64,000 nucleotides of DNA from Clostridium fermenticellae (lineage in GTDB: Bacteria > Bacillota > Clostridia > Clostridiales > Clostridiaceae), in NCBI RefSeq assembly GCF_003600355.1, contig NZ_CP032416.1, forward strand, positions 1,818,183 through 1,882,182, read 5' to 3'. The notes under the pieces are model-generated. The model worked only from the letters and a program-made list of their open reading frames with translations, was not told the origin of the DNA and did no database searches. Numbering within the stretch: the stretch's first letter is position 1; each line of letters begins with the position of its first letter. Shown here piece by piece: positions 37,943-48,244 of this stretch. The position numbers were made by a program, and so were the translations under genes.

Positions 37943-38801
37943 AATCTTCACCTTCACATTCCTTTACCCTATAAATTATTTTTTTCCTGAGCGTATCAAA
38001 ATAATCATTGTTATTCAATTTTATTAGTTTACATTTATTTTGAGCTGTATGTATATCAATCATATTAGTTTTATCCATTTTAATCCAATCCTGACCATCT
38101 ATAGATAAAACTACATCTGAAATATTCTTCGGGAATTCTATAATTATATTGCTACTACCATCAAGCACTATTGTTCTCGCACCAAGATTGGTTGAAAACA
38201 TAGGTGTCAGCATTAAGGTATCCAAGGTTGGATATACTATAGGTCCACCGGCTGAAAGTGAATATGCTGTAGATCCGGTTGCCGTTGAAACTATTATTCC
38301 ATCTGCTGTAAATGTATTGTAGTACCTTCCATTAATATAAATTTTATATTTAACTATTCTTTCTATAAAACCTTTAGATAGAACTATATCATTAAGTCCT
38401 ATACATCTATTTATTTTCTTGTCTTCTCCAAATTTGCTGTAGCTGCATTCAATCATACTTCTCTCTTCTACAGTATACTCTCCATTAAACAAATTCTTTA
38501 TTGCAATATCCACCTTTGAACTTTCAACTTGAGTAAGAAATCCCAAATGCCCCATGTTTATACCTAGTATCGGTATATTATATTTTGCCACATGCCTTGC
38601 TGTATTTAATATAGTACCATCTCCACCTAGTGATATGATAATATCTAAATTACAACTTTGCTCACAGTCAATTCCATTGCAATCCTCAAATATCTTTATA
38701 TTGATATCTTTCCTTTCACTACGTATTATTTTAACTAAGGAATTTATTATATTTTTTCCACTATTCTTCGTAGTATTTATATTTATGCCTAAATTTTTCA
38801 T
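37920..38801 (-). CDS. nadK: NAD kinase
   Basis: 293 residues; makes NADP+ from NAD+. The catalytic GGDGT motif is in IISLGGDGTILNTAR, with GINMGHLGFLTQV, and TGSTAYSLSAGGPIVYP downstream. Start overlaps the tlyA stop as ATGA, and its end overlaps argR, so the tlyA-nadK-argR-recN run is one coupled operon. Confidence 0.95.
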   Translation of the reverse strand: MKNLGININTTKNSGKNIINSLVKIIRSERKDINIKIFEDCNGIDCEQSCNLDIIISLGGDGTILNTARHVAKYNIPILGINMGHLGFLTQVESSKVDIAIKNLFNGEYTVEERSMIECSYSKFGEDKKINRCIGLNDIVLSKGFIERIVKYKIYINGRYYNTFTADGIIVSTATGSTAYSLSAGGPIVYPTLDTLMLTPMFSTNLGARTIVLDGSSNIIIEFPKNISDVVLSIDGQDWIKMDKTNMIDIHTAQNKCKLIKLNNNDYFDTLRKKIIYRVKECEGEDYESNKTC

Positions 38802-39622
38802 AGTTCCTCCCCATTAAGCTCGTGATGCGCTATATTTACCACTTTCTCAATTTCGTCATTATTAAAACACGAGCAGTCCCCATTAGACTTAGCAAAATAA
38901 ATTAAATACTCTATATTTCCTTCGGGACCCTTTACAGGAGAATAATCTAAATTTAAAATTTTGACACTATATTTAGATAAAAATTCTACAATATTTGTTA
39001 TGACTTCTTTATGTGTGCTCTTCTCCTTCACAACTCCCTTTTTACCAACCTTTTCTCTTCCTGCTTCAAACTGGGGCTTTATTAAAGCTATTATTTTCCC
39101 TTCATTCTTTAACAACTGAATAACAACAGGTATAACCTTTTTCAGTGATATAAATGATACATCTATACTTGCAAAGTCTGTAAATTCACCTATATCTTCA
39201 GGTTTAACATATCTTATATTGGTTCTTTCCATACATACAACTCTATCGTCGGTTCTAAGCTTCCATGCAAATTGTCCATATCCGACATCGATCGCATAGA
39301 CTTTTTTAGCACCATTTTTAAGCATGCAGTCTGTAAATCCTCCTGTTGATGCACCTATATCCATACATATTTTATCGTTTAAATCTATATTAAAATTCTT
39401 TACAGCTTTCTGAAGTTTTAATCCACCACGGCTTACAAATGGCATATGCTTTCCTTTAAATTCAATATTAGAGCTTTCTTGCACTTTTTGACCACATTTA
39501 TCAACTCTCTGATTGTCGATAAATATTTCTCCAGCCATTATACTTGCCTTCGCTCTTTCTCTCGATGTAAAAATACCTTTTTTAACTAATAACGTATCAA
39601 GTCTTTCTTTATTTTCTGACAT
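38798..39622 (-). CDS. tlyA: TlyA family rRNA 2'-O-methyltransferase
   Basis: 274 residues: an S4 RNA-binding domain (RLDTLLVKKGIFTSRERAKASIMAGEI, shortened) and an RrmJ-type methyltransferase domain with the SAM motif CMDIGASTGGFTDCMLKNGA (in part), VYAIDVGYGQ and SIDVSFISL. Homologues methylate ribosomal RNA 2'-OH groups; some were named haemolysins. Eleven nucleotides after dxs. Confidence 0.92.
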   Translation of the reverse strand: MSENKERLDTLLVKKGIFTSRERAKASIMAGEIFIDNQRVDKCGQKVQESSNIEFKGKHMPFVSRGGLKLQKAVKNFNIDLNDKICMDIGASTGGFTDCMLKNGAKKVYAIDVGYGQFAWKLRTDDRVVCMERTNIRYVKPEDIGEFTDFASIDVSFISLKKVIPVVIQLLKNEGKIIALIKPQFEAGREKVGKKGVVKEKSTHKEVITNIVEFLSKYSVKILNLDYSPVKGPEGNIEYLIYFAKSNGDCSCFNNDEIEKVVNIAHHELNGEEL

Positions 39623-39633
39623 AGTAAACTCCT

Positions 39634-41505
39634 TTATTTAACTAGTTTCAATATACTATTCACAATTCCCTCGACATCTAATCCATGCAATTTATATAAT
39701 ATATCCAATTTACCATGAGGTATAAACTCATCTCTAAAACCAAGAATTGAAACTTTAACATTCTTATCTAATGTACTCACATATTCAAGTATAGATGAAC
39801 CAAGTCCACCATGCTTAATATTATCTTCTATAGTGACTATCTTCATATTATTTTGAACTAATTCATTTAACATTAATTCATCTATCGGTTTAACAAAGCA
39901 TGCACTTATAACTTTAACCTTTACACCAAGGTCAAGCAATTTATTCCTTGCAAGAACTGCATTTTCAACCATCTTACCCTGAGCTATTACAGCTATATCG
40001 CCCTCACCACAAATAAATTCCCATTTCCCTGGTTTAAAACCTTCAAGTGGACTTAACTTAACTTCACCACTATCTCCACCACGCGGATACCTTATTGCTA
40101 TTGGATATTTCTGCTGGACAGCCCATTTTAGCATATACTTAAGTTCACAAATACATTTAGGGGACATAATTGTCATATTTGGCATCTGTGTCAAATATGA
40201 CAAATCAAATACACCTTGATGAGTCTCTCCGTCATGTCCAACTATTCCAGCTCTATCTATAGCAAAGATAACTGGCAGTTTCTGAAGACACACATCATGC
40301 AAAACTTGATCATAAGCCCTTTGAAGGAATGTAGAATATACAGCAAAAATTGGCTTCAATCCCTCTTTTGCCATTCCTGCAGCTAATGTTACAGCATGTT
40401 GTTCTGCTATCCCAACATCAAAAAATCTCTTCGGATATCTTCTCGCAAACTCCTTAAGTCCAGTTCCATCACGCATTGCTGCCGTTATAGCAACTACATC
40501 CTTATTTTTTTCAGCTATTTTGACTAACTCTTCCCCAAAAGCCCCTGAATATGTATCACATGAATCACTGCACAACTCGCCATTACTGCAGTCAAAAGGA
40601 CCAATTCCATGAAACTTTCCTGGATTTTTCTCTGCAAACTGATATCCTTTTCCTTTTTTCGTTATTATATGTATTATAACAGGCTCATTAATATTTTTAG
40701 CCTTTGATAAAACCTCAATCAGATCTTTCATATTATGTCCGTCAATTGGTCCCAAATATTTGATTCCCATATCTTCAAAAAACATCCCTGGAACCAGCAT
40801 TTTCTTTATACCATTTTTAACCCTTTCAAGATATTTAGCCATCCCCTTACCTATATTAGGAATCTTCTTAAGTGCTGCTTCGACATCGTCTTTGAATTTA
40901 TTGTATTTAGGATCTATCCTGATTCTGTTTAAATATCTGGACATTCCTCCGACATTTTTTGCTATAGACATTTGATTATCATTTAAGATAATTATAATTT
41001 TAGTTTTGGTATATCCTGCATCATTTAGCGCCTCTAACGCCATTCCTCCGGTCAAAGCTCCATCACCTATAACAGCAACTACTTCATGTTTTTCATTTTT
41101 TAAATCTCTCGCCCTTGCCATACCAAGTGCAGCGGATATCGATGTACTACTGTGCCCCGTCTCAAAAAAATCATATATACTCTCACAGTACTTAGGAAAA
41201 CCACTTATACCGCCAAATTGCCTTAACGTATCAAATTTATCTTTTCTTCCAGTCAATATCTTATGTACATATGACTGATGTCCTACATCCCATATAAGTT
41301 TATCTCTGTCTAAATCAAGTACACTAAACAAACTCAAAGTAAGCTCTACAACTCCTAAATTTGAAGCAAGATGTCCTCCAGTTTTAGATACCTTTTCTAT
41401 TAAAAATCTTCTAATCTCCTTTGCAAACTGCTGTTTCTGTTTTAGAGTCATGTACTTTATCTTGTGAAAGTCATTATAGTTATCTAATATTCCCATTATC
41501 ATCAT
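39634..41505 (-). CDS. dxs: 1-deoxy-D-xylulose-5-phosphate synthase
   Basis: 623 residues. First enzyme of the MEP isoprenoid pathway, using thiamine diphosphate. Signatures: [31 protein letters not shown] (in part), ILNDNQMSI, and in the transketolase-like half [18 protein letters not shown] and [15 protein letters not shown]. Three ATG codons (41505, 41502, 41496) compete. The AAAAGGGATAG site best suits 41502. The start overlaps the end of oapA. Confidence 0.95.
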   Translation of the reverse strand: MMIMGILDNYNDFHKIKYMTLKQKQQFAKEIRRFLIEKVSKTGGHLASNLGVVELTLSLFSVLDLDRDKLIWDVGHQSYVHKILTGRKDKFDTLRQFGGISGFPKYCESIYDFFETGHSSTSISAALGMARARDLKNEKHEVVAVIGDGALTGGMALEALNDAGYTKTKIIIILNDNQMSIAKNVGGMSRYLNRIRIDPKYNKFKDDVEAALKKIPNIGKGMAKYLERVKNGIKKMLVPGMFFEDMGIKYLGPIDGHNMKDLIEVLSKAKNINEPVIIHIITKKGKGYQFAEKNPGKFHGIGPFDCSNGELCSDSCDTYSGAFGEELVKIAEKNKDVVAITAAMRDGTGLKEFARRYPKRFFDVGIAEQHAVTLAAGMAKEGLKPIFAVYSTFLQRAYDQVLHDVCLQKLPVIFAIDRAGIVGHDGETHQGVFDLSYLTQMPNMTIMSPKCICELKYMLKWAVQQKYPIAIRYPRGGDSGEVKLSPLEGFKPGKWEFICGEGDIAVIAQGKMVENAVLARNKLLDLGVKVKVISACFVKPIDELMLNELVQNNMKIVTIEDNIKHGGLGSSILEYVSTLDKNVKVSILGFRDEFIPHGKLDILYKLHGLDVEGIVNSILKLVK

Positions 41506-42053
41506 CTATCCCTTTTAAAAAAATATATTAGCTTACAAAAACTGTATAGTACTTGATTTCCATTATTTATAGCAAGATTCTTTCCTATAGATTTTCCGCC
41601 TATTGTAAGTGCTCCTACAAATACACCTACAATTATAGTCAGAATATCTTCATTCATATGTGGAAAATCATAAGAAATCTTATGTGCTATTAAAACGCCA
41701 AGTGATCCACTTACTATACCGCATATATCTCCAATGACATCTTGAAATATTGTGGAAGTTTTATCCGCACTTTTTATTAATTTTATAGCCAACTTGGCTC
41801 CATTAACCTTTTTAGATGCCATGGCATGAAAAGATCTTTCTTTAGCTACAGTTACAGCAACTCCTATCATGTCAAATATTATACCCATTACTATAATAAA
41901 ACCTAATATAAAAAAAGCTACTATAATATTAACACTTTTTAGCAGCATATCAGACAAAAGCGAAATACTACCACAGGCTATTATCGACCAAAATACTATT
42001 GTAAATAACCATTTAGTATTGCTTTTCTTATTAGATTTAGATCTAGTTAACAA
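41502..42053 (-). CDS. oapA: OLE-associated membrane protein OapA-like
   Basis: 183 residues with about four hydrophobic segments (residues ~15-35, 40-62, 95-115, 135-155) and basic linkers. [19 protein letters not shown] resembles the DUF21/CorB-like membrane domain, and clostridial homologues are often labelled CorB. It lies between OLE RNA and dxs, the place of the OLE-binding protein OapA in Bacillus halodurans. Start is TTG (42051-42053), 9 nt after GGAGG. OapA identity rests on context and length. Confidence 0.82.
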   Translation of the reverse strand: MLTRSKSNKKSNTKWLFTIVFWSIIACGSISLLSDMLLKSVNIIVAFFILGFIIVMGIIFDMIGVAVTVAKERSFHAMASKKVNGAKLAIKLIKSADKTSTIFQDVIGDICGIVSGSLGVLIAHKISYDFPHMNEDILTIIVGVFVGALTIGGKSIGKNLAINNGNQVLYSFCKLIYFFKRDR

Positions 42054-42122
42054 GAATTCATTCCTCCAATTTATCCGATAGTATCTACATAATCTCGTTA
42101 CACTAATTTAAAATTAAAAATC

Positions 42123-42703
42123 ATGGTGGCAGTATACTAAGTAAACTTTACGGCTTAGGTCTAGTAGGCTTTCCCATAGAATAATCAAAACGTCGCCGTT
42201 TTGACAGTTTCCTTTTAATATTCTATCTGTCATATCGCTATTAACAGAACTAGATCACCACTTAGTCCGCACTGCAATCCTTAATATACTTGAAAATACA
42301 GCCTAGGAGTTTTCCTCGACAGTTAGGTATTTTCTAGTCTCTTTGGCAAAAATGGTTTCATTAAGCGATGAGCCGAATTCTTGGCCAAAAATTCGGTTTG
42401 AACTTACCTCCACCCTTTTCACTTCAAGGCAGGCTACACTGTACATAGCTGTTACACCACATTACAGGTTTAACCCACTGGCGTACACAAGGTATCTAAC
42501 CTAATACACAAACAGTGGTCTCCACGAAAGTAGGGTCCAGGGCTGCATGCCATTGCAGCTAGCCCCATCCTTCTTAACTCCCAGCACCAGCCCACAACTG
42601 GGCGTTACAAGCCAGCACAAGGAGCTTCATCGATATGCCCTTTAACGGATTTTTAGCCCCGTCTTCGAAAGTACTTACCTGACTAGGATACTGCACCACC
42701 ATA
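42123..42703 (-). ncRNA. ole: OLE RNA (ornate, large, extremophilic)
   Basis: A ~580-nt stretch, less AT-rich than the flanks, with no open frame. Its 5' end (ATGGTGGTGCAGTAT, leftward) pairs with its 3' end (ATACTGCCACCAT), closing the whole molecule, and many internal inverted repeats are visible (for example CCGAATTTTTGGCC / GCCAAGAATTCGG). Length and position between ispA and oapA-dxs match OLE RNA, which forms a membrane ribonucleoprotein with OapA linked to stress responses. RNase P and tmRNA were considered and do not fit. Confidence 0.85.
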
Positions 42704-42720
42704 TATCAACATATTTTTAA

Positions 42721-42749
42721 ATTATATCATAGCTTTTAATCTTATTCAA
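42721..42749 (-). promoter_or_regulatory. OLE RNA promoter
   Basis: Leftward: TTGAAT (42744-42749), 17-nt spacer, TATAAT (42721-42726). Start predicted near 42714, about 11 nt before the terminal helix, so the RNA can be made independently of ispA. Confidence 0.75.
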
Positions 42750-42791
42750 AGTATATATTGAGCTAAATTTATCATAAAGTGCTGATGTATT

Positions 42792-43670
42792 TTATTTAGT
42801 CCTATTTAACAAGAATAGTGTCAATTCTTTTAACTTAGATGTATTACCCGGAAAAGTATCTAATATTTCTACACACTCTGATGTTATAGAATTACACATC
42901 TCAACACATTTATTTATACCATAAACTGTTATAAAAGTTGTTTTATTATTTTTGAGGTCACTTTTTGCCTTTTTGCCTAAAGTTTTTGTATCACCAGTTA
43001 TATCTAAAATATCGTCCTTTATTTGAAATGCAAGCCCTAATTTTCTTCCATAATAGTCTAAATTTTTTAGATGATCGTGTTTTGCTCCACCAAGTACAGC
43101 ACCTGAGAGTATTGCCGCATTTATCAAAGCTCCTGTTTTTTTACTATGCATATAATATAACTGCTCTACAGATATTTTTTTATCTTCACTTAATATATCT
43201 ACTGTTTGACCGCCAACCATTCCTTCTACACCAGCACCTTCGGAGATAATTCTACAAGCATTTATTGCACTGTTATCCCTCATACAATGCTTGAACATAA
43301 TATTCATAGCTTCATTTAACAGTCCATCTCCTGCGAGTGTTGCTATGGCTTCCCCAAATATCTTATGGTTAGTTGGTTTTCCTCTCCTTAAATCATCATT
43401 ATCCATACAAGGCAAATCATCATGTATTAAAGAATAAGTGTGGATCATTTCAATGGCAGACGCTATATCAATAATATCATTATAATCCTCCTTATATAGC
43501 ATATAAGTTAAAATCATTAAGAGAGGTCTTATTCTTTTTCCACCAGCATTCAAACTGTATTCCATAGCCTCATATACTTTTTTATTATAAGATCCTTTTC
43601 CCTTAAAATATTCAGTCAAGAAAACGTCAATCTCAGCTTTAATACTATTTATGGTTCCATTTGCATCCAT
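42792..43670 (-). CDS. ispA: Polyprenyl diphosphate synthase (FPP/GGPP type)
   Basis: 292 residues from ATG 43670, after GGGGAAAATACAGC. Head-to-tail prenyl transferase joining IPP to allylic diphosphates. First Asp-rich motif LIHDDLPCMDNDD, lysine/arginine region GGKRIRPLL, and second motif FQIKDDILD. xseB ends 65 nt upstream. Followed by the OLE RNA unit, not by a canonical terminator. Confidence 0.93.
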   Translation of the reverse strand: MDANGTINSIKAEIDVFLTEYFKGKGSYNKKVYEAMEYSLNAGGKRIRPLLMILTYMLYKEDYNDIIDIASAIEMIHTYSLIHDDLPCMDNDDLRRGKPTNHKIFGEAIATLAGDGLLNEAMNIMFKHCMRDNSAINACRIISEGAGVEGMVGGQTVDILSEDKKISVEQLYYMHSKKTGALINAAILSGAVLGGAKHDHLKNLDYYGRKLGLAFQIKDDILDITGDTKTLGKKAKSDLKNNKTTFITVYGINKCVEMCNSITSECVEILDTFPGNTSKLKELTLFLLNRTK

Positions 43671-43735
43671 GCTGTATTTTCCCCATTTCCTATTTATAAT
43701 ATATAAATTACAAAGCAAAAATTTCAATTATTATT

Positions 43736-43945
43736 TCATTCAAAATCCTTTTCTGATTTTTCAGTAAGAATTTTAATCTTTCCTTCAGCATCACTCAAGC
43801 TCTTATATAATTTCTGATAAAGTTTAATGCCATCCTCATATTTTTTAATACTTTCTTCCAGAGAAAGCTTTTCACTATCCATTTCATTTACAATGACTTC
43901 AAGCTTATTTAACATGCTCTCATAAGATTCATTTTTCCTAGGCAT
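43736..43945 (-). CDS. xseB: Exodeoxyribonuclease VII small subunit
   Basis: 69 residues, almost entirely coiled coil, with the family core YESMLNKLEVIVNEMDSEKLSLEESIKKYEDG (shortened). It binds XseA to form exonuclease VII, which degrades single-stranded DNA. Eighteen nucleotides after xseA. Confidence 0.94.
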   Translation of the reverse strand: MPRKNESYESMLNKLEVIVNEMDSEKLSLEESIKKYEDGIKLYQKLYKSLSDAEGKIKILTEKSEKDFE

Positions 43946-43963
43946 AATACATCCCCTTTACAA

Positions 43964-45166
43964 CTAATCAATATCACTCTGAAGTATAAAACTTTTACTT
44001 CCATCCTTAAGTGTTATACTAACCTCTTTTGTGTTAGAAAGAGTATTTATGTTTGTTATAATATTTTTATCTTTATCTTCAATTACAGCATATCCCTTTT
44101 TTAATATATTAAGCGGATTATTTACAGATAATAGCTCCTTCATATGCTGCAGTTTCTTATCTTCTTGCTTAATTCTACTATTTACTTTTATATTGAGTAA
44201 CTCGTAAAATCTATCAAGATTATTATATTGATTTGCTATATATATAAGCGGGCTATTAGAATTTAACTGTTTAAGAGTAATTTGTAAATTATTAGATTCA
44301 TTATTTAATCTTGAATTTATTTTTGTATACAAAAAATCTTTTAAGCTAAAAAGTTTATTATAAAATTCATTTAAATCAAACACAACTATCTCAGCTGCTG
44401 CCGAAGGAGTTGGTGCCCTTCTATCACTCACAAAGTCCGCTATGGTATAGTCAATTTCATGACCTATTCCTGTAACAACCGGCTTAGATGAATTATATAT
44501 TGCACGTGCCAGAAGTTCATCATTGAAACACCATAAGTCTTCTATAGATCCTCCGCCTCTTGCTATTATTATAACATCTATATCATCTATGCTATTTAAT
44601 CTATTTATACCTTCTATTAAATTTTTAACTGCTTCTTTTCCCTGTACCAATGAAGGATACAATTTAATACTTATCTTATTATTCCTCCTCGAAGCAACAT
44701 TTATTATATCCTGTATTGCTGCACCAGTAGGAGAAGTTATAACTCCTATATTTCTTGAATATAAAGGTATACTTTTCTTATGTGTTTCTTCAAATAGCCC
44801 TTCTTCACTCAATTTATTTTTTAATTTCTCAAATGCCACATAAAGTTCTCCAATACCTTCTCTCTGCATTTCATTACAATAGAGTTGATATACTCCTTCT
44901 TTTTTATAAACAGATACCTTTCCCTTTACAATCACTTTCATACCGTTTTCTGGTACAAAGTTTAATGTATCTGCTGAATCCTTAAACATTACACAGTTTA
45001 TTTTGCTATACTCATCTTTAAGGGAAAAATATATATGACCGCTGCTGTGAAATTTTAGATTATATATCTCACCTTTTATACATAAATTTGCAAGTATAAA
45101 GTCATTATCCAATACTTTTTTTAAATAACTGTTTAAATTGGATACAGTTAGAGTTTTTATATACAT
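43964..45166 (-). CDS. xseA: Exodeoxyribonuclease VII large subunit
   Basis: 400 residues. N-terminal OB-fold (TVSNLNSYLKKVL, FHSSGHIYFSLKDE), catalytic domain with IGVITSPTGAAIQDI, VIIARGGGSIEDLWCFNDE (in part), GIGHEIDYTIADFVSDRRAPTPSAAAE (in part), then a coiled coil and GYAVIEDKD tail. GGTGAGG precedes the ATG. Downstream of nusB; folD, which sits between in Bacillus, is absent. Confidence 0.96.
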   Translation of the reverse strand: MYIKTLTVSNLNSYLKKVLDNDFILANLCIKGEIYNLKFHSSGHIYFSLKDEYSKINCVMFKDSADTLNFVPENGMKVIVKGKVSVYKKEGVYQLYCNEMQREGIGELYVAFEKLKNKLSEEGLFEETHKKSIPLYSRNIGVITSPTGAAIQDIINVASRRNNKISIKLYPSLVQGKEAVKNLIEGINRLNSIDDIDVIIIARGGGSIEDLWCFNDELLARAIYNSSKPVVTGIGHEIDYTIADFVSDRRAPTPSAAAEIVVFDLNEFYNKLFSLKDFLYTKINSRLNNESNNLQITLKQLNSNSPLIYIANQYNNLDRFYELLNIKVNSRIKQEDKKLQHMKELLSVNNPLNILKKGYAVIEDKDKNIITNINTLSNTKEVSITLKDGSKSFILQSDID

Positions 45167-45189
45167 ATCCTCACCTTTTATTAATAAAT

Positions 45190-45660
45190 TTACTCCTTAT
45201 TTTTTATCATTTTTCCAAGTATACCATTTACAAAAGCTGCAGATTTATCTCCAGAATACTTTTTAGCCAGCTCTATAGCCTCATTTATGGATACATTTTT
45301 CGGTATATTGTCTTCATATAAAAATTCATATGTACATATTCTAAGTATAGCCAAATCCACCCTTGATATCCTGTTAATCTTCCACTTTATAAGGCACTTC
45401 TCTATCCCGTCATCCAATTCACCTTTTTTTTCCTGAATCCCTTTAAGTACTCGCGTAACATACGACATATCTATATCAGTTAAATCCATATTTTCCTCAT
45501 CACTTTTATCTGTTTTCAAATTAGACAGTAACTCCGATTCATTATTGTCCACTTTTAAGTTTTCCTTTAGATTATCTATTACCTCTTTAAAATCTTCCTT
45601 ATTTATAGTCATTTGGAATAATAACCTCATAGTCAATTCCCTGGATTTTCTTCTATTCAT
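45190..45660 (-). CDS. nusB: Transcription antitermination factor NusB
   Basis: 156 residues, all-helical RNA-binding protein that with NusE loads on boxA of rRNA transcripts. Family signatures: [46 protein letters not shown] and [10 protein letters not shown] slightly longer acidic middle ([19 protein letters not shown]) than usual. GGGAGG before the ATG. Confidence 0.94.
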   Translation of the reverse strand: MNRRKSRELTMRLLFQMTINKEDFKEVIDNLKENLKVDNNESELLSNLKTDKSDEENMDLTDIDMSYVTRVLKGIQEKKGELDDGIEKCLIKWKINRISRVDLAILRICTYEFLYEDNIPKNVSINEAIELAKKYSGDKSAAFVNGILGKMIKNKE

Positions 45661-45777
45661 CTTTTCCTCCCATTAAGTAATTTTGTCCTCATATGAATAA
45701 TTATTAACATTTCCAATTCAATTATACTTTAAAGTATTCATTTAATTCAAGTAACCCTTATATGCTCATGCATAATA

Positions 45778-45812
45778 TAGGGAATCAAATTACAAAATAA
45801 CTTGATTCCCTA
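45778..45812. terminator. 11-bp hairpin between asp23 and nusB
   Basis: TAGGGAATCAA and its perfect complement (45802-45812) with a 13-nt loop, about 35 nt after the asp23 gene. No T-run on either side, so attenuation or a processing site is as likely as termination. Confidence 0.4.
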
Positions 45813-45845
45813 GTTAGACAAATTTAAATTAACATATTATAAATT

Positions 45846-46238
45846 TTATTCATCCGTTTCTTGGGCTTTTTCCTCAGATTTTGAAATCATAACATTTTGC
45901 ACATGTATATTTACTGCTGAAACATACAATCCAGTCATTGACTCAACTGCCTTTTTAACATTTTCCTGTACTTCTAATGCTATATCAGGAATTCTAACAC
46001 CGTATTCAACTACTACATATAAATCTATAGCAGCACTATTCTCTCCTACACTAACCTTAACACCCTTGGATAAATTTTTCTTTCCGCTTAATATCTGGGT
46101 TATTCCACCAACAAGACTGGCACTCATTCCAACTATACCTTTTATTTCTGTTGTAGCCAAACCTGATATAACTCCGACTACTTCATCGGATATCTTAACA
46201 ACTCCCATATTAGTTTCGCTGCTTAAATTTTCTTCCAT
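45846..46238 (-). CDS. Asp23/Gls24 family envelope stress protein (YqhY)
   Basis: 130 residues from ATG 46238, preceded by GAGGAGGTG. VKISDEVVGVISGLATTEIKGIVGM (shortened) and YVVVEYGVRIPDIALEVQENVKKAVE (shortened) are typical. Conserved between spoIIIA or acc genes and nusB in Firmicutes; in Bacillus the paralogue YqhY affects lipid synthesis. The accB/accC pair is missing here. Confidence 0.92.
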   Translation of the reverse strand: MEENLSSETNMGVVKISDEVVGVISGLATTEIKGIVGMSASLVGGITQILSGKKNLSKGVKVSVGENSAAIDLYVVVEYGVRIPDIALEVQENVKKAVESMTGLYVSAVNIHVQNVMISKSEEKAQETDE

Positions 46239-46365
46239 AAACGGCACCTCCTCTGTGTTTAAAAACACAAAATAACTTGCTTATATTATACCAAATAGCA
46301 ATTTCTTTTACAAACTAAAGAAGAGACCCACACTTAAAATTCGTGTCAGCCTCCTATAAATAATT

Positions 46366-46899
46366 TTATTGCTTAGTCTCTATTTCTACATCCTGCACTT
46401 TCGATATTCCAACAACGACATTTTTTATATCTCTTGTTTGTTTATCTGTAAGTTTATTTTTGGATTTTACAACCACTCTAGCTTTATTGTCCTCAACAGA
46501 ACAAATTACATCCTCATAACCTTTACTCTTCAAAGTAGTCTCTATTTTAGATTCATAATTTGTATTCATAGCTAATTGAGTATACTTTTCTGCTGCCTCA
46601 TCTCTATTACTTTTTGTAACATTCTGATCATCAATTAATGTTTTTAAAGTTTGAAGAGTTTGTGCATTTTTTTGATCACGAGTCAATTTTGATTCATCGA
46701 AATATTGGTTTTCACCAGTATCCTTATTCGTATCACTCTTACTCTCGTCCTTATCATTATTAAATGATACCGTGCTCTTGCCACTTGTACTGTCTCCTCC
46801 ATTTACATACAGAGGATTATTGAGTTTAGTTGCCATAACCCCTGCACACACAATAAGTACCAAAAGAGTAACAATAATAGCTCCTTGTTTTTTATTCAC
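46366..46899 (-). CDS. spoIIIAH: Stage III sporulation protein AH
   Basis: 177 residues from a GTG (46897-46899) that follows GGGGGAATTAAA. One membrane helix near the N-terminus (KKQGAIIVTLLVLIVCAGVM), then a Ser/Asp/Lys linker and the YscJ/FliF-like ring-forming domain (IETTLKSKGYEDVICSVEDNKARVVVKS, shortened). It pairs with forespore SpoIIQ to form the feeding-tube channel. Last gene of spoIIIA. Confidence 0.93.
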   Translation of the reverse strand: MNKKQGAIIVTLLVLIVCAGVMATKLNNPLYVNGGDSTSGKSTVSFNNDKDESKSDTNKDTGENQYFDESKLTRDQKNAQTLQTLKTLIDDQNVTKSNRDEAAEKYTQLAMNTNYESKIETTLKSKGYEDVICSVEDNKARVVVKSKNKLTDKQTRDIKNVVVGISKVQDVEIETKQ

Positions 46900-46957
46900 T
46901 TTAATTCCCCCAATCAACCTTTCTAAAAAATTATATGCTAAAAAACTTTTATATATA

Positions 46958-47587
46958 CTACTTTTTCATAGGATAAACATTAACTTTATCCTGAGGCAGA
47001 TTAAACAAATCCATTACAGCTTTAGTTATTCTAAGCTGTGTAAGATCATTTTCGGCTCCTTCAGCGACTACACATACACCTTCAACTTTAGGCTTATATT
47101 TTTTCAATATGAGTGGTTCAGACTTGCCGTCATTATTCGTAATTACAACAGTACTTCCATTATTCTTTTGAACTGAATTTCTTACACCACCAGTAGTATC
47201 TTTTTCTTCTGTAGTATTAGTAGAATCATTTACATTTACTGCTGGCACCTGCTCTTCACTACCTTCAAAACTTACCATTACATCTACTTTTCCAACACCT
47301 TCTATACTTTGCAAGGTACTTTTTAGTTTGTTCTGAATGGATGTTTCATAATCTTCAGAATTTTCACCTGTCGACTCTGTGCTCTGCTTTTGAACTTGAT
47401 TTTTGTTATTGTTCTCAGAACTACTTCCCGTAATTTCTGAAATACTGCTTGATTTAAAAAAACTAGCTGCTATGACTATAAGTATTCCAGATAAAAATAA
47501 TATCAGTAGATTTGTAGAATTTTTCTTATTTGACTGATTATTTTTGATAGATTTAATAGTCTTATCTAGAATATTTTTAAGGTTCAT
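46958..47587 (-). CDS. spoIIIAG: Stage III sporulation protein AG
   Basis: 209 residues: one membrane helix (28-45), Ser/Glu/Asn-rich linker, ring-building domain with VKKYKPKVEGVCVVAEGAEN-like segment (ILKKYKPKVEGVCVVAEGA) and LRITKAVMDLFNLPQDKVNVYPMKK tail (shortened). AGGAGG before the ATG. Forms the large ring of the spoIIIA channel. Confidence 0.94.
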   Translation of the reverse strand: MNLKNILDKTIKSIKNNQSNKKNSTNLLILFLSGILIVIAASFFKSSSISEITGSSSENNNKNQVQKQSTESTGENSEDYETSIQNKLKSTLQSIEGVGKVDVMVSFEGSEEQVPAVNVNDSTNTTEEKDTTGGVRNSVQKNNGSTVVITNNDGKSEPLILKKYKPKVEGVCVVAEGAENDLTQLRITKAVMDLFNLPQDKVNVYPMKK

Positions 47588-47615
47588 ATATTCTTCCTCC
47601 TATATCGTATTTCAC

Positions 47616-48212
47616 TTAAATTTTATATACCTGTATTACATTAGTAGAAATATTTAATTCATCACTTAAATACTTCTTGATTTCTGCCGCCTTATTTTGA
47701 TCTATTTTTCCATCGGATGTTTTACTCTCTACCGATTTACTGCCTATATTTATACTAATATTTTTTATCTTTTCTACACTTCCATCTTTAACACCGACCT
47801 TTAAATCTTTTATAGTTACTTTTTCATTATCATTATCCATACACGCATCTACATTAATCTTATAAGTCTGGTTAGGATATTTCTCTTTAAGTTTTTCTTC
47901 GCAGCTATTTTGCAGATTTAATTTAAAATTTTCCATCATCTCGTTAATACTTTTCTGTTTATATTCATTAAAATCACTTTTATAATTGTCACTATCAAAA
48001 TTTTGAACAGCAGTGTTAACATATGAATCTATATTAATATCATTATTAAATAATTTAATTACAGGATTTATAAAAACAGTAATCATAATTAAACCAAGTA
48101 CGAATTTAGCATATTTTTTGAGGCTATTATCCGGGAGTATCATTTCCACTGCCGTAATAAAAAATACTGCTGTGCATATAGTTATAATCCAATTTCTAAG
48201 TGCTTGAATCAC
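47616..48212 (-). CDS. spoIIIAF: Stage III sporulation protein AF
   Basis: 198 residues starting at GTG (48210-48212) after GAGGTATAAC. Two membrane helices (residues ~7-27 and 35-53; YAKFVLGLIMITVFINPV is the family signature), then an extracytoplasmic ring-like domain. Member of the eight-gene spoIIIA operon; spacing to neighbours is about 30 nt. Confidence 0.92.
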   Translation of the reverse strand: MIQALRNWIITICTAVFFITAVEMILPDNSLKKYAKFVLGLIMITVFINPVIKLFNNDINIDSYVNTAVQNFDSDNYKSDFNEYKQKSINEMMENFKLNLQNSCEEKLKEKYPNQTYKINVDACMDNDNEKVTIKDLKVGVKDGSVEKIKNISINIGSKSVESKTSDGKIDQNKAAEIKKYLSDELNISTNVIQVYKI

Positions 48213-48244
48213 ACGTTATACCTCTTTTCTTAAGTCTTCTAATT

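Noticed and set aside
42123-42703. RNase P RNA or tmRNA
   Set aside because: No tag-peptide frame or tRNA-like ends, and no P4-type core that I could align; size and gene neighbours fit OLE RNA better.
46300-46365. Terminator after spoIIIAH
   Set aside because: The inverted repeat around 46325-46355 has several mismatches and no T-run, so I did not list it.
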